Assembly (NCBI GenBank): GCA_037447215.1
Contig: JBBIHB010000003.1
Span: forward strand, 1-64,000
DNA length: 64,000 bases
From: UBA1413 sp037447215
Lineage (GTDB): Bacteria; Bacteroidota; Bacteroidia; Bacteroidales; Prolixibacteraceae
Direction of reading: 5' to 3'
In this document: positions 34,720 through 43,869 of the stretch, one piece after another
Layout of the letters: every line of letters starts with the position of its first letter
Numbering within the stretch: the stretch's first letter is position 1
Notes under the pieces: generated by a model
Database searches by the model: none
Told to the model about the DNA's origin: nothing
Seen by the model: only the letters and a program-made list of their open reading frames with translations
Position numbers and translations under genes: made by a program

Positions 34720-36561
34720 TTATTTTCCGAATGAGATTTTTCTGGTTTGATTAATGATAACCCGACCTTCGAGGCGGGCCGTAATTTCAGAAGGTTTTTC
34801 CGATTTCACCACCCAGGTAAATTTCCGTACCTGGTTTTCGCCAATCTGATGAATAGGAGTATGTTGCTGCCCTTCGAGAAGTTCGACGTCTTTGCCATCG
34901 AGTGTCAGTATAACCGGCGCAGGTTGCTGGTTGCGTTGTCCCATTTCGGTAGGGTAGGACGATCCTCCATAATTTGCCACAAAAAGTTCGAGTCTGTAAA
35001 TCCCCGCTCCAAGCATAGTAATTTTTTCATCAGCAATCTCAATCCTGGGCAATTTTTCCGATAAGGAAGCCACAAATGGGATCTGCACTTTCAGCAGGCT
35101 TTCAACCTCGTCAGCAGGAGGGGTATTGGATGCAAACGGAATAAAGCCCCCTATTTCCACATCGCCAAGCTGAGGGTGTTTGAAAGGTTGCCAGTCAGTA
35201 AATCCTTTTATGTTGTTTTGGTCGAAATAATCGAGAGTTTGTTTTTCAGTGGTTGGTTTCTTCTCTGCTTCCATATCTGCAGTCCTTTTGCTTTGCGGTC
35301 CACCAGCCTGATGGACAGCTGTGGTATCTTTTTTAACTTCGGGCTTCCACAGATTTATTGCCACGGTGGGTACACCAAGCTGGAAATAACTCCATAATTC
35401 GAAAGAACCTCCTCTTGGTTTTTCAGGAACAACCCGATTCAGATTTACATTTCGTGCGGTTAAAAACGATTTATATTCTTTTGAAAGCTTTTCGTACCAG
35501 GCGATATCGTTTTTTCTGAAATTCTTCTCGGGGCCAAGGTTTAAACTTCCAAGGATCATATTTTCGGTAATTTCAATGTCCGGATTACGTGCCGACACGG
35601 CCTGAATCAACAGTTCCATGGTATAAGTCTGGTTGGGTGCAAGTCCGGTTTGTCTGGCAAGACGCTCAGGAATCCTGATCCGGTTAGGGTCAAAATCTGT
35701 TTTGCCTTCCTGTGGAATGTCAAGCAGAAGGTTTGATTCCCCGAAAGTAATGGTCATGGCTATCTCGGGATGATCATAGATAAACTTCATCACACCGTAG
35801 GTTTCGGGTGCATAGCCCGGCCATAATCCTGCTTCCTTATCAAAATACTGAAAATCGTGTGGAAAGTTAATGCCAGGGTTTACTCCTCCCGGTTCGTCTT
35901 CGTTAAACAGGCCATCACCATCATTTTCAATACCTTCGGTAAAAAGTTTATACATTCCGCGCTCTCCCTTTGCCATGTCTGCTTTTACCATCAGGCGCGG
36001 GTCTTCTTCCGAAATCCGGTAATCGCCATCGGGCGCTTTTTGTCGCATCATAGTGATGTAGCCATCCTTGTTCAGGTCTTCATAACCATCTTCATCGGTC
36101 TGGTCGTCCACATCAATATTAACCGGCATTGCATTCAGGGTACTTTTCAACCGGGGAGTGGCAAAATAATTCTGAGCTGCATCGGGGTTTCCACTGGGTA
36201 AGATATACCATTTCACTTGGCTCCGGTATTTGGCCGAATCAATCAGGAATTGCGCCAGGTAAAGGGCGGCTTCTGTTGCCAGTGGTGTAATTCCTTCGTA
36301 ATTGGCACCTACGAAAATGGCAGGGCCATCATTAATATTTTGCCCTATCTCGATAACCGTTACCGCTAAGCCGCCGGGTGTCCGGGCAATTTCGTGCATT
36401 GCCACAGACTGCTGATTTTGCCCCTGAAGGTTTTTCAGGAAAGTATGAAGCTTCTGGTGGTTACGAAATTCTTTAAATTCGTACAGGGTCCGGGCAGTAA
36501 CATCCGGAATCAGAGCAAAAAATAAACATACTAAAAAAGTTCCTTTAATTAAGTGTTTCAT
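34720..36561 (-). CDS. M14 carboxypeptidase-like protein with degenerate zinc site
   Basis: A 613-residue exported paralogue of the downstream M14 enzyme, with signal peptide (residues 1-23, ending TAR), the same calcium-loop insertion (DVDDQTDEDGYEDLNKDGY and ENDGDGLFNEDE), and the same C-terminal WQPFKHPQLGDVEIGGF region. Where the active paralogue has GNIHGNEI it has GANYEGITP, and where it has FAFHNMGG it has ITFGESNLL, so both His zinc ligands are absent. It is therefore probably a non-catalytic binding or helper protein. It is upstream of and adjacent to the active copy, so the pair may work as one complex. Confidence 0.85.
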   Translation of the reverse strand: MKHLIKGTFLVCLFFALIPDVTARTLYEFKEFRNHQKLHTFLKNLQGQNQQSVAMHEIARTPGGLAVTVIEIGQNINDGPAIFVGANYEGITPLATEAALYLAQFLIDSAKYRSQVKWYILPSGNPDAAQNYFATPRLKSTLNAMPVNIDVDDQTDEDGYEDLNKDGYITMMRQKAPDGDYRISEEDPRLMVKADMAKGERGMYKLFTEGIENDGDGLFNEDEPGGVNPGINFPHDFQYFDKEAGLWPGYAPETYGVMKFIYDHPEIAMTITFGESNLLLDIPQEGKTDFDPNRIRIPERLARQTGLAPNQTYTMELLIQAVSARNPDIEITENMILGSLNLGPEKNFRKNDIAWYEKLSKEYKSFLTARNVNLNRVVPEKPRGGSFELWSYFQLGVPTVAINLWKPEVKKDTTAVHQAGGPQSKRTADMEAEKKPTTEKQTLDYFDQNNIKGFTDWQPFKHPQLGDVEIGGFIPFASNTPPADEVESLLKVQIPFVASLSEKLPRIEIADEKITMLGAGIYRLELFVANYGGSSYPTEMGQRNQQPAPVILTLDGKDVELLEGQQHTPIHQIGENQVRKFTWVVKSEKPSEITARLEGRVIINQTRKISFGK

Positions 36562-36860
36562 TTTTTTCAGATATAAAATGATATGTTGCCGTTTCGGATT
36601 GTAATATTAAATATAAAATTCAATGGTTGCTTTTTTAATCGAAATCAAATTGTAATCTGTTGGAATAATTCAATATTATTGATCAACGTGATTATATTTT
36701 AAGAATAATTGAAATATGGCCGAATTTATTGCAGCTGTCCCTTTTATCAGAAAAAAAAACTTTTGTTGGAATATGTTACAAAAGAGCCGGGAAACTATTC
36801 TGCCGAAAAAGAAGAAAGGATTTCAGGATTATAACAATGGATTTTTGAATTGAAGTCCAA
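36562..36860. other. intergenic region between the M14-like gene and the SRAP gene
   Basis: About 299 nt, AT-rich, no open frame with start signals, no structured RNA and no perfect promoter match seen. It must hold the promoter of the two M14 genes, which read to the left. Confidence 0.5.
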
Positions 36861-37616
36861 TTAGAACAGTTCCATTCCAAAAAACGATAGTTCAGGATAA
36901 CCCACAGGAATTATTATGTCAGGAACGTTTCGGTTATTCTTTACGTTGTTCACTTTTTTTGAGATGGTAATAGCCTTCATATCCCTTTCATCGTATGATT
37001 TTATTAATCCGGCTACCTCCGATTGGGTTAACCCTGCCGAAATCCAGTCTTTCTCGTAATCCTCTGGGATAATCAATGGCATACGTTTTTTGGAGTTGTG
37101 GATTTTCTCCATCAAAGGGTTTGCTGGTGTGGTTACTATGCTGAAAGTATGGTGTTTTTCACCTGTATCGGGATTTTGCCAGGTATCAAAAAGGCATCCT
37201 AAAGAAAAAATTTCATTTTTAACTGAAGTGATGAAATAGGGATATTTTTGATTATTGAATTGCCTCCACTCAAAAAAACCATTGATCCCGAGCAAACATC
37301 GCTGCGATGAAGCGGCTTTCCGAAATGAATGTTTTTCAAAAATAGTTTCGCCGGCTGCATTTAATGTTTTGGATTTTAAATCATTGGCCGAATTTCCATT
37401 TTTTGCCCACGAAGGGATTAAACCCCAATGGCTAAAAGTAATGCCTTCTGTAGATACTACCGGCAGAACAGGATGATCAAACCCACTGACGAAAAAATAC
37501 TGCGGCAGGTCGTCTTTTATTGAAGCTTCAACCATGGCTGAGTTCTGAACAGCAACATCATACCGTTCGGCATATTTTTCGAGTCGTTTGGTTAGGTAAG
37601 CAATTGCGTAACACAT
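36861..37616 (-). CDS. SRAP family abasic-site-shielding protein (YedK/HMCES)
   Basis: A 251-residue SOS-response-associated protein that forms a covalent link with abasic sites in single-stranded DNA. The catalytic Cys is at position 2 (MCYAIAYL), with conserved segments FSHWGLIPSWAK (about residues 61-72), NAAGETIF, RCLLGINGFFEWR (about 105-117) and the closing active-site part IHNSKKRMPLII (about 169-180; family His in MHxRMP is here embedded as H-N-S-K-K-R-MP). Length fits. It is a 15-nt neighbour of the next gene upstream on the same strand. Confidence 0.9.
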   Translation of the reverse strand: MCYAIAYLTKRLEKYAERYDVAVQNSAMVEASIKDDLPQYFFVSGFDHPVLPVVSTEGITFSHWGLIPSWAKNGNSANDLKSKTLNAAGETIFEKHSFRKAASSQRCLLGINGFFEWRQFNNQKYPYFITSVKNEIFSLGCLFDTWQNPDTGEKHHTFSIVTTPANPLMEKIHNSKKRMPLIIPEDYEKDWISAGLTQSEVAGLIKSYDERDMKAITISKKVNNVKNNRNVPDIIIPVGYPELSFFGMELF

Positions 37617-37630
37617 TTAAATATAATTTA

Positions 37631-38308
37631 TCAATATACTTTCTTTTGCTCCTGTTCCTCCCATTTCCGATACAACTCTTCCAATTCGCGGCGGTGTTTT
37701 TCCATCAGGTTGTTCCATTCATGTTGATTGTCTTTATCCATAAACCTGTCGAATGGTAGCGAAGGTTGATCAAAAAAGAACCGTAGGATGGGACCGCCGA
37801 ATTCATCCATATCTCCAAACTCATTAAAGAAATCACGCAGACTGCGCATATTGGGCATTATAAATCCCGGTGGTAACATAAACGATGAGTCGGGCCCCAT
37901 AAAAAACGAAGTATCCAACTGAAAAGAAAAATTCCTGATAAATGAAGAATCGGGAAAACCGAACCTGAAAGGCATAGGTTGCCAATCGTCACTGAAGAAT
38001 CGATTGGGGAAATCGCGGAACAAGGGCATGCTTTTCATGATGCTGTCACTCAAAAAGGAATCGGGGAAAGGCTTACGTTGGTTAAAAAAATCTTCCCATC
38101 CTCTGAAACCGGGAAAGGTAAATGTGGTATCATAAAACCACTGAAAAGAATAGGTGGAATCGTATCTCAGAAGATTTCCCTGTTCATCGAACTCTTTGTT
38201 TACAATAATTTTCTCGTCGGGTTGATTGCTTTCTCCGGTGCGCTTTTGTGCATATGCAGCATATACTATGGCTATTACTGCTGCAATGAATAATACAATT
38301 TTTTTCAT
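37631..38308 (-). CDS. exported Phe/Asp-rich hypothetical protein
   Basis: A 225-residue protein with a signal peptide (MKKIVLFIAAVIAIVYAAYAQ). The body is rich in Phe, Asp, Ser and Pro with repeating short motifs such as FRFGFPDSSFIRNFSFQ, DSSFMLPPGF and FPDSFLSDSI. The C-terminal 35 residues form a charged helix (MEKHRRELEELYRKWEEQEQ). No known domain. A longer open frame begins 13 codons upstream, but the signal peptide fixes the start at 38308. Function unknown. Confidence 0.65.
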   Translation of the reverse strand: MKKIVLFIAAVIAIVYAAYAQKRTGESNQPDEKIIVNKEFDEQGNLLRYDSTYSFQWFYDTTFTFPGFRGWEDFFNQRKPFPDSFLSDSIMKSMPLFRDFPNRFFSDDWQPMPFRFGFPDSSFIRNFSFQLDTSFFMGPDSSFMLPPGFIMPNMRSLRDFFNEFGDMDEFGGPILRFFFDQPSLPFDRFMDKDNQHEWNNLMEKHRRELEELYRKWEEQEQKKVY

Positions 38309-38397
38309 GGCCTCAGTTTTTTCGTCAAAGTTACAAACGCAAACCAATTAATAGTTTTAAAAAGCGTGAAAAAATCTAAAAAGTGTAACTGATATGG

Positions 38398-39270
38398 TTA
38401 GTCGTACATGTGATCATCGGGGCCATGGGAATCGCCGCAATCGCAGTCGCAACCCAGCCCTTTTTCATATTGTGCAAGCGCCCTGATGCTCATCCCCATA
38501 CTCGAAAAGCCACCATCGTTAAACAGGTTTTGCATGGTAACCTTTCGTGTCAGGTCTGAAAAGAGTGTGATGCAATAATCGGCACAATCATCGCCTGTAG
38601 CGTTACCTAATGGCGACATACGTTCTGCAAAATCGAGCAAGCGGTCGAATCCTTTCACTCCACTACCGGCAGTTGTGATGGTGGGCGATTGAGATATGGT
38701 ATTGATCCTTACACGGCGCTCGCGGCCATATATATAGCCAAAACTACGGGCAATTGATTCAAGAAGTGCTTTGGCATCGGCCATATCATTGTACCCATAG
38801 AAAGTACGTTGAGCTGCAACATAGCTTAATGCTACCACCGAACCCCATTCGTTAATCGCATCGAGTTTACGTGCTATCTGGAGCATTTTGTGAAACGAGA
38901 TGGCCGAAATATCGAGGGTTTTTTCGAGCATATTGTAATCGAGGTCGCTGTAGTGACGACCTTTGCGTACGTTTGGCGACATACCTATGGAGTGGAGTAT
39001 GAAATCGACCTTGCCACCCAGGTGTTCAATTGATTGCTGAAAAAGATTGCTGAGGTCATTCAGATTGGTGGCATCGGCGGCAATGGCTATGGTATTGCAT
39101 TTTTCAGCCAGTTTCGATGTGTCGCCCATCCTCAAGGCAACGGCAGTATTTGTGAGGGTGAAGGTAGCCCCTTCTTCATAGGCTCTTTCTGCCACTTTCC
39201 AGGCAATCGAATCGGCGTTGAGAGCACCAAAAATGATTCCCTTTTTTCCTTTCAATAATTGATACGACAT
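38398..39270 (-). CDS. fabI: enoyl-[acyl-carrier-protein] reductase (NADH)
   Basis: A 290-residue short-chain reductase for the last step of each fatty-acid elongation cycle. The glycine-rich NAD loop GKKGIIFGALNADSIAW is at residues 8-24, and the FabI catalytic pair is in SYVAAQRTFYGYNDMADAKALLES (the first Tyr, and Tyr-x6-Lys in YNDMADAK). ISQSPTITTAGSGVKGF and FSSMGMSI are typical. It ends in a short Cys/Asp/His tail, GLGCDCDCGDSHGPDDHMYD, which is beyond the core fold and may bind metal or be a linker. It lies 149 nt after batE on the same strand, as a separate unit. Confidence 0.95.
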   Translation of the reverse strand: MSYQLLKGKKGIIFGALNADSIAWKVAERAYEEGATFTLTNTAVALRMGDTSKLAEKCNTIAIAADATNLNDLSNLFQQSIEHLGGKVDFILHSIGMSPNVRKGRHYSDLDYNMLEKTLDISAISFHKMLQIARKLDAINEWGSVVALSYVAAQRTFYGYNDMADAKALLESIARSFGYIYGRERRVRINTISQSPTITTAGSGVKGFDRLLDFAERMSPLGNATGDDCADYCITLFSDLTRKVTMQNLFNDGGFSSMGMSIRALAQYEKGLGCDCDCGDSHGPDDHMYD

Positions 39271-39419
39271 AGTATGTTTTGTTTTTTTTTATTTAAGAGG
39301 GCAAAGTTAGGCTATGTTTCAAATAAAAAGACAAAAAAGACTTAAAAATTCATTTGTTTACCTTTCAGAAATTGCAGTGTATTAAACTTTGTTTTATAAA
39401 AGTCGAAAAGTTAAACAAA

Positions 39420-40232
39420 TCATATCCTCACTGTGCATGAATCGGGCATCCAACCTTTGTTACCATCTGGGATGCGAATTTCTTTCCAGCTGTTAAGGCT
39501 GTCGGTTATTTCTACTTTCAGTCCTTCGTGAATTATGAATAAATCGGTTCCTGAAACCGATGGTGCGCTTTTTACGGCTACGCGCGGACAAAACACTATG
39601 GCATGTTTCCGATGGGTAAGAGCTTTTTTATGCCGGTTGGCAAATGAAAAGGTAAAGGCTGATAACACCAGTAATATAAGGGCACTCCAGAAAGTCAGCC
39701 TTTTTATCCATGCATATCGTGAAAAAAGGAATGTGCCGAGCATGATAAGAAAAATAAAAAATGCTCCCAGACTGAATTTTGCCCAGGTATCAGCAGTAGC
39801 CCTGTTAACCACCGATGTCCTCCATCTGATGAAAAATGGTTCTGGAAGCGCCTGCAAATTATCCACGGTAAACTGATTGGCCATCCGGATATTGAATTCT
39901 ATATCATCGTTGGCCGGATCGAGCAGTTTTGCCCTTTCGTAATTGAGCAAGGATTGAGCTATCTGGTTGTTTTTATAATAGGCATTTCCCAGGTTAAAAT
40001 AAACCTCTGCCGATTCTTTTCCTGAAGCCAGAATTTGTTCATAAAGCAGGATTGCCTTTTCAAACGCCTGATTCATGTAATGCTGGCTGGCCTGTTGCAG
40101 TAATACAGCCGGATCGGTATTCTCAGCCTTTGAGTAGTCAACTGGCTGTGGAGGTATCTGTAAATCAGTCTGTTCCTGCGAAAGGCCCAGCAAGGGCAAC
40201 ACAACGATTAAAAACAGGATAATTCGTTTCAT
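39420..40232 (-). CDS. batE: BatE-type TPR/SH3 membrane protein
   Basis: A 270-residue protein: signal peptide, TPR units at residues about 40-130 (AILLYEQILASGKESAEVYFNLGNAYYK, quoted as AILLYEQILASG and YFNLGNAYYK), two transmembrane helices (about 155-200), and a C-terminal SH3b-like domain (FCPRVAVKSAPSVSGTDLFII, GNKGWMPDSC). This is the BatE layout, the last gene of the Bacteroidota aerotolerance operon. It starts 5 nt after batD. The Bat proteins are thought to form an envelope complex with VWA proteins for stress or aerotolerance; the mechanism is not settled. Confidence 0.87.
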   Translation of the reverse strand: MKRIILFLIVVLPLLGLSQEQTDLQIPPQPVDYSKAENTDPAVLLQQASQHYMNQAFEKAILLYEQILASGKESAEVYFNLGNAYYKNNQIAQSLLNYERAKLLDPANDDIEFNIRMANQFTVDNLQALPEPFFIRWRTSVVNRATADTWAKFSLGAFFIFLIMLGTFLFSRYAWIKRLTFWSALILLVLSAFTFSFANRHKKALTHRKHAIVFCPRVAVKSAPSVSGTDLFIIHEGLKVEITDSLNSWKEIRIPDGNKGWMPDSCTVRI

Positions 40233-40237
40233 GACGC

Positions 40238-42058
40238 TTACCTTTTAATTTGTTTCTCCATTTTGCTGATTACTTTTCCGGCATTGTCAAAAACCTCATG
40301 CATGGCCTGGTTTCCTCCCGAAGGGGCATACCTTGCAAATTCGCACTGCTCAACCACACTCAGGAATTCACCGATAAGCATTTCATCTACATTCCGTGAT
40401 CGTAAAGCGTCAACAGCTGTTTCGCGTTTCAGGTTGGCAATGGGTATGCTCAGTTTATCGCTCAGGTAGCCCCAGAATGCTTTAAGGACCGATTCATAAA
40501 ATGCACTTTCCTGATTTTTTTTCAGGTTTGTTTCGGCCACCCGAAGGTGTTTCCTGGCAACCCGGTTGGCTTTTTTGTTCCGCACAAGGGCCAGGTTGGC
40601 ATTTTCGCGGAGTTTTTTGCGGTACACAGCAAAGAATACCAGAAAACCTGCCAATCCGGCCAGATAAAGAGCGTAGAAAAGATTACTGCCAAAAAAAGTT
40701 TGCCCTGATAATTTTAGCGGCATAGCTTTCTGCCATATAAACCTGATGTCCTGTCCAATCAATTGCAGGTCTTGCCTTCGCACTGTACGCATTGCCCCTG
40801 CTGTACTCCTGTCGTTGTCGCCATTTAACACCCTGAGATTGTATTCAGGGGTCGAGCGCCGCTCATACTGGCCTGTAGCCGGATTAAAATAGGCAAAGTG
40901 TACTGGAGGAATAGTATAATTGCCTTCGAAACGGGGCTGTAAAAGATATTCAACTGTCCGTGATCCCGACATTCCGCTATCGCTCACCCTGATGTTGTCG
41001 GTGACGCGTGGGTCGTACTGATCGAAATCGGAGGAGAGTTCCAGTTTAGGCGATTGGATTAACCTCAGGTTACCAGTACCATTGACAGTAATTTTCAGTG
41101 TAACAGCGTCGTTGGTGGTCACATCGTTATCGCTGATATCGGAAGTGATGTTGAAACTCCCGATGCCTCCGTAGAAATTGGCAGGCGAAGGAGGCAAGGC
41201 CCTTACATTTATAGTAACAGCATCGGAAGTAAGTTTTGCTCTGGCAGTCTGAATCCCACTGAAAAAATCGTCGAAAAAACTGCGTTGGCGGACACGTTGC
41301 TGAACCAAAACTGTAATATTGAATGGCTTTATGGTGATGTTCCCCGATTGTTGCGGGAACAATACAGTTTTTTTCAGTACCCCTACCTGATATATCTTAT
41401 CGTTGTAAACTTCGCGGGTAAAGTTGATCTGTTGGGGAATATCAATATCCTGCGTGAAAAAACCCTCATAGGTGGGAAGCGTCACCTCTTCGAAACCTGT
41501 TAACGGCAGGTTGGGGCTGGCATATAACTTAACCGTGGCAATTATCTGTTCGCCCTTATATACATTGCGTTTGTTCAGTTCCAATCGCAGGAAAAGATCT
41601 TCCCTGCTGAAGGTTTCGCTTTGAGCCTCGCGATGTGGTTCTGCTTGCTGGCCCTGTGGTGCCTGTTGCTGTGGCCTTCCGGTAACCACCTGGATCGTTA
41701 AAAGGTTCGACTGGATAACCTTACCATCCACCTCAATGGAAGCTGGCCTGATGTTAAAGGTTCCTTGTTCTTTTGCCCTCAGAATGTAGGTGTATGCGAA
41801 ATTTACACTCTGAGATGTACGTCCATTGATGATCTGAACGCTTGTCGATTGAGAGGTGCTTGGTCCCATCAATATGTCGAAACTGCTCAGATCGGGGAGT
41901 TTAAGGTTTTCGCCCCTGGCATTTACCGAAAAGGTTAGCCTGAACTGGTCACCCACCGAAACAGCATTGGGCGCCGACATTTCAAGCCGCGGATCTTCAG
42001 CTGCCGCTATGATACAGGACAGTACAAATCCAAAAACTATTAATATTTTCCTAAGCAT
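40238..42058 (-). CDS. batD: BatD-family protein
   Basis: A 606-residue exported protein with a signal peptide (ending AAAEDP), a beta-sandwich-rich periplasmic part of three to four immunoglobulin-like units (for example LEMSAPNAVSVGDQFRLTFSV; FNITSDISDNDVTTNDAVTLKI, quoted partly), a single transmembrane helix around residues 455-478 (LFYALYLAGLAGFLVFFAVY), and a cytoplasmic helical tail (KKLRENANLALVRNKKANRVARKHL, quoted partly). It matches the oxygen-tolerance BatD family in length and layout. It lies between batC and batE with gaps of 37 and 5 nt. Confidence 0.88.
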   Translation of the reverse strand: MLRKILIVFGFVLSCIIAAAEDPRLEMSAPNAVSVGDQFRLTFSVNARGENLKLPDLSSFDILMGPSTSQSTSVQIINGRTSQSVNFAYTYILRAKEQGTFNIRPASIEVDGKVIQSNLLTIQVVTGRPQQQAPQGQQAEPHREAQSETFSREDLFLRLELNKRNVYKGEQIIATVKLYASPNLPLTGFEEVTLPTYEGFFTQDIDIPQQINFTREVYNDKIYQVGVLKKTVLFPQQSGNITIKPFNITVLVQQRVRQRSFFDDFFSGIQTARAKLTSDAVTINVRALPPSPANFYGGIGSFNITSDISDNDVTTNDAVTLKITVNGTGNLRLIQSPKLELSSDFDQYDPRVTDNIRVSDSGMSGSRTVEYLLQPRFEGNYTIPPVHFAYFNPATGQYERRSTPEYNLRVLNGDNDRSTAGAMRTVRRQDLQLIGQDIRFIWQKAMPLKLSGQTFFGSNLFYALYLAGLAGFLVFFAVYRKKLRENANLALVRNKKANRVARKHLRVAETNLKKNQESAFYESVLKAFWGYLSDKLSIPIANLKRETAVDALRSRNVDEMLIGEFLSVVEQCEFARYAPSGGNQAMHEVFDNAGKVISKMEKQIKR

Positions 42059-42095
42059 TTTCCCTGCCTTTATTCTTTATAACTCATCTGCAAAA

Positions 42096-42824
42096 TTACC
42101 AGTCTTTTTCAACTCTTGCCGGTCTGGCCTGCTGTGCCTGCTGTTTTTTTACTTTTTCCTGAATTTCGCGTTCAGCATTCTGCAATGCCTGTAATAGCTG
42201 TTCAGCATTCTGTGGCGAAATTTTGGGAGGAGGCTGTTGCTGTTGTTGTTGATCCTGATCCTGTTTCTGATCCTGGTTCTGGTTCTGATTTTGCTGTTTC
42301 TGATCCTGGTTCTGCTGTTGATCCTGGTTTTGCTGCTGTTGCTGCTGATCCTGGTGTTGGTTTTTCAGCATCTGGGCATAAGCCAGGTTGTATTTGGTAT
42401 CCAGATCGGAAGGGTTGTTGCGTAGGGCTTCTTTGTAAGCTTCAATGCTTTCGTCGATTTTTTGCTGGAAAAGCAGGCTGTTCCCAAGATTGTGGAGGGC
42501 ACGTGCTCGTTCAACCGGTTTTTCAGCCTGGTCGGCCAATTGCCTGAAAGCCGCTTCCGATTCCGCAAAACGCATCTGTTTGTATTGCGAATTGCTCAGG
42601 TTGAAATTCCACATCGGATCGTGTGGCTTTTTTTCGAGTGCACGCCTGTATTCGGCTTCAGCTTTTCTGAAACTTGTTGTATCAAGTTTTGTGGTATCTT
42701 TCAAACCCTGAAGGTAATAGCGGTTGCCCTGCCTGACAAAACGACGTTCGTTCTGTGCATTTGCTATCGAAACAATTAATATCAGCAATATGGATACAGC
42801 TATATTTTTCATGGCAAATTTCAT
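42096..42824 (-). CDS. batC: BatC-type TPR protein with Gln/Asn/Asp-rich linker
   Basis: A 242-residue exported protein with a signal peptide and three TPR units (residues about 45-155: FRKAEAEYRRALEKKPHDPMW, AESEAAFRQLADQAEKPVERARALHNLG, SIEAYKEALRNNPSDLDTKYNLAYAQ; quoted partly). After this comes a low-complexity run of Gln, Asn, Asp and Lys (about 160-205), Pro-Pro-Pro, and a charged helix ending in DW. The low-complexity linker is common in BatC and is the reason for the long antisense open frames here. It starts 2 nt after batB. Confidence 0.87.
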   Translation of the reverse strand: MKFAMKNIAVSILLILIVSIANAQNERRFVRQGNRYYLQGLKDTTKLDTTSFRKAEAEYRRALEKKPHDPMWNFNLSNSQYKQMRFAESEAAFRQLADQAEKPVERARALHNLGNSLLFQQKIDESIEAYKEALRNNPSDLDTKYNLAYAQMLKNQHQDQQQQQQNQDQQQNQDQKQQNQNQNQDQKQDQDQQQQQQPPPKISPQNAEQLLQALQNAEREIQEKVKKQQAQQARPARVEKDW

Positions 42825-42826
42825 TA

Positions 42827-43867
42827 TCAGGTAAACAACTTTATACGGCGCAAATATTTGTTTTTGCGTTCCATAATTAAAAATTCAATCAATAATAAGG
42901 CCAGGCCCACAGCAAAGAAATATGGGAAGAGGTCGTCGTACTCCGAAAACATCTGGGTTTCGATTTCAGTTTTCTGCATTTTATTGATTTCGTCGAGAAT
43001 ATCTTCAAGGCCGACATTGGCTGTGCTTGCCCTGAGATAAATACCGTTTCCTGCGGCGCTTATCTTTTCGAGCATCACCTCGTCGAGCCGGGTGATGACC
43101 ACATTCCCTTCCCGGTCGCGCCGATAATCAGTCTGGCCGCCCCTGTTAACCGGGATAGGCGCTCCCTGCGGCAAACCCATTCCTATGGTGTGAACCACTA
43201 TACCCTGCCGGGCAGCTTCCTGGGCTGCGCCTACTGCATCGTCCTCATGGTTTTCGCCATCGGTTATTACAATTATGGCTTTACTACTTTCAGGATTGGG
43301 TGTAAACGACCGTGTGGCCAGGCTAATTGCTGCTCCGATGGCAGTTCCCTGACGGGGAACAATTTCGGGGCTGACCGACGATAAGAACAACTGTGCCGAT
43401 GTGTAATCGGAGGTGATTGGCAGTTGTGTGTATGCTTCACCGGCAAATACAATCAGGCCAATTTTGTCGTCTTTCAATCGGCTGATCAACCGGTCGATGG
43501 CGCGTTTGCCCCTTTCGAGGCGATTGGGTTTAATGTCTTCGGCCATCATACTGTTCGAAACGTCGAGGGCAATTATAATTTCTACTCCTTCCCGTTTAAC
43601 GGTCTGAAGTTTTGAGCCAAACTGTGGACGGGCAGCTCCCAGTATAAATGCTGAAAGTGCCAGTATTAGCAGGAAAAACTTAAAAACAGGCCTTATACTC
43701 GATGCCGAAGGCATCAGTTGGCTGATAATTTCAAGGTCGCCAAACTTTCGGAGGGCGCGTTTCCGAAGTATCCTCGAAAAAATAAAAAACAGAGTGAGGA
43801 CTGGGATGAGCCAAAATCCCCAAAAATATTCCGGTTGAGCAAATCTGAACATTTCCATAGCTTTCAA
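42827..43867 (-). CDS. batB: BatB, von Willebrand factor A domain membrane protein
   Basis: A 346-residue protein: two N-terminal membrane helices (about 17-35 and 62-80), a VWA domain with the MIDAS motif ALDVSNSM (about residues 99-106) and a threonine-containing second loop GTAIGAAIS, ITDGENHEDD, then a C-terminal transmembrane helix (FFAVGLALLLIEFLIM). This is BatB of the aerotolerance operon. It is separated by 2 nt from both batA and batC. A start at the sixth codon (MFRFAQPEYFW) is possible. Confidence 0.92.
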   Translation of the reverse strand: MKAMEMFRFAQPEYFWGFWLIPVLTLFFIFSRILRKRALRKFGDLEIISQLMPSASSIRPVFKFFLLILALSAFILGAARPQFGSKLQTVKREGVEIIIALDVSNSMMAEDIKPNRLERGKRAIDRLISRLKDDKIGLIVFAGEAYTQLPITSDYTSAQLFLSSVSPEIVPRQGTAIGAAISLATRSFTPNPESSKAIIVITDGENHEDDAVGAAQEAARQGIVVHTIGMGLPQGAPIPVNRGGQTDYRRDREGNVVITRLDEVMLEKISAAGNGIYLRASTANVGLEDILDEINKMQKTEIETQMFSEYDDLFPYFFAVGLALLLIEFLIMERKNKYLRRIKLFT

Positions 43868-43869
43868 TT

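Noticed and set aside
42160..42560. Long plus-strand open frames (up to 143 codons) antisense to batC
   Set aside because: Produced by the Gln/Asn/Asp codon-rich low-complexity stretch of batC; the antisense reads as repeated Leu/Val/Asp codons.
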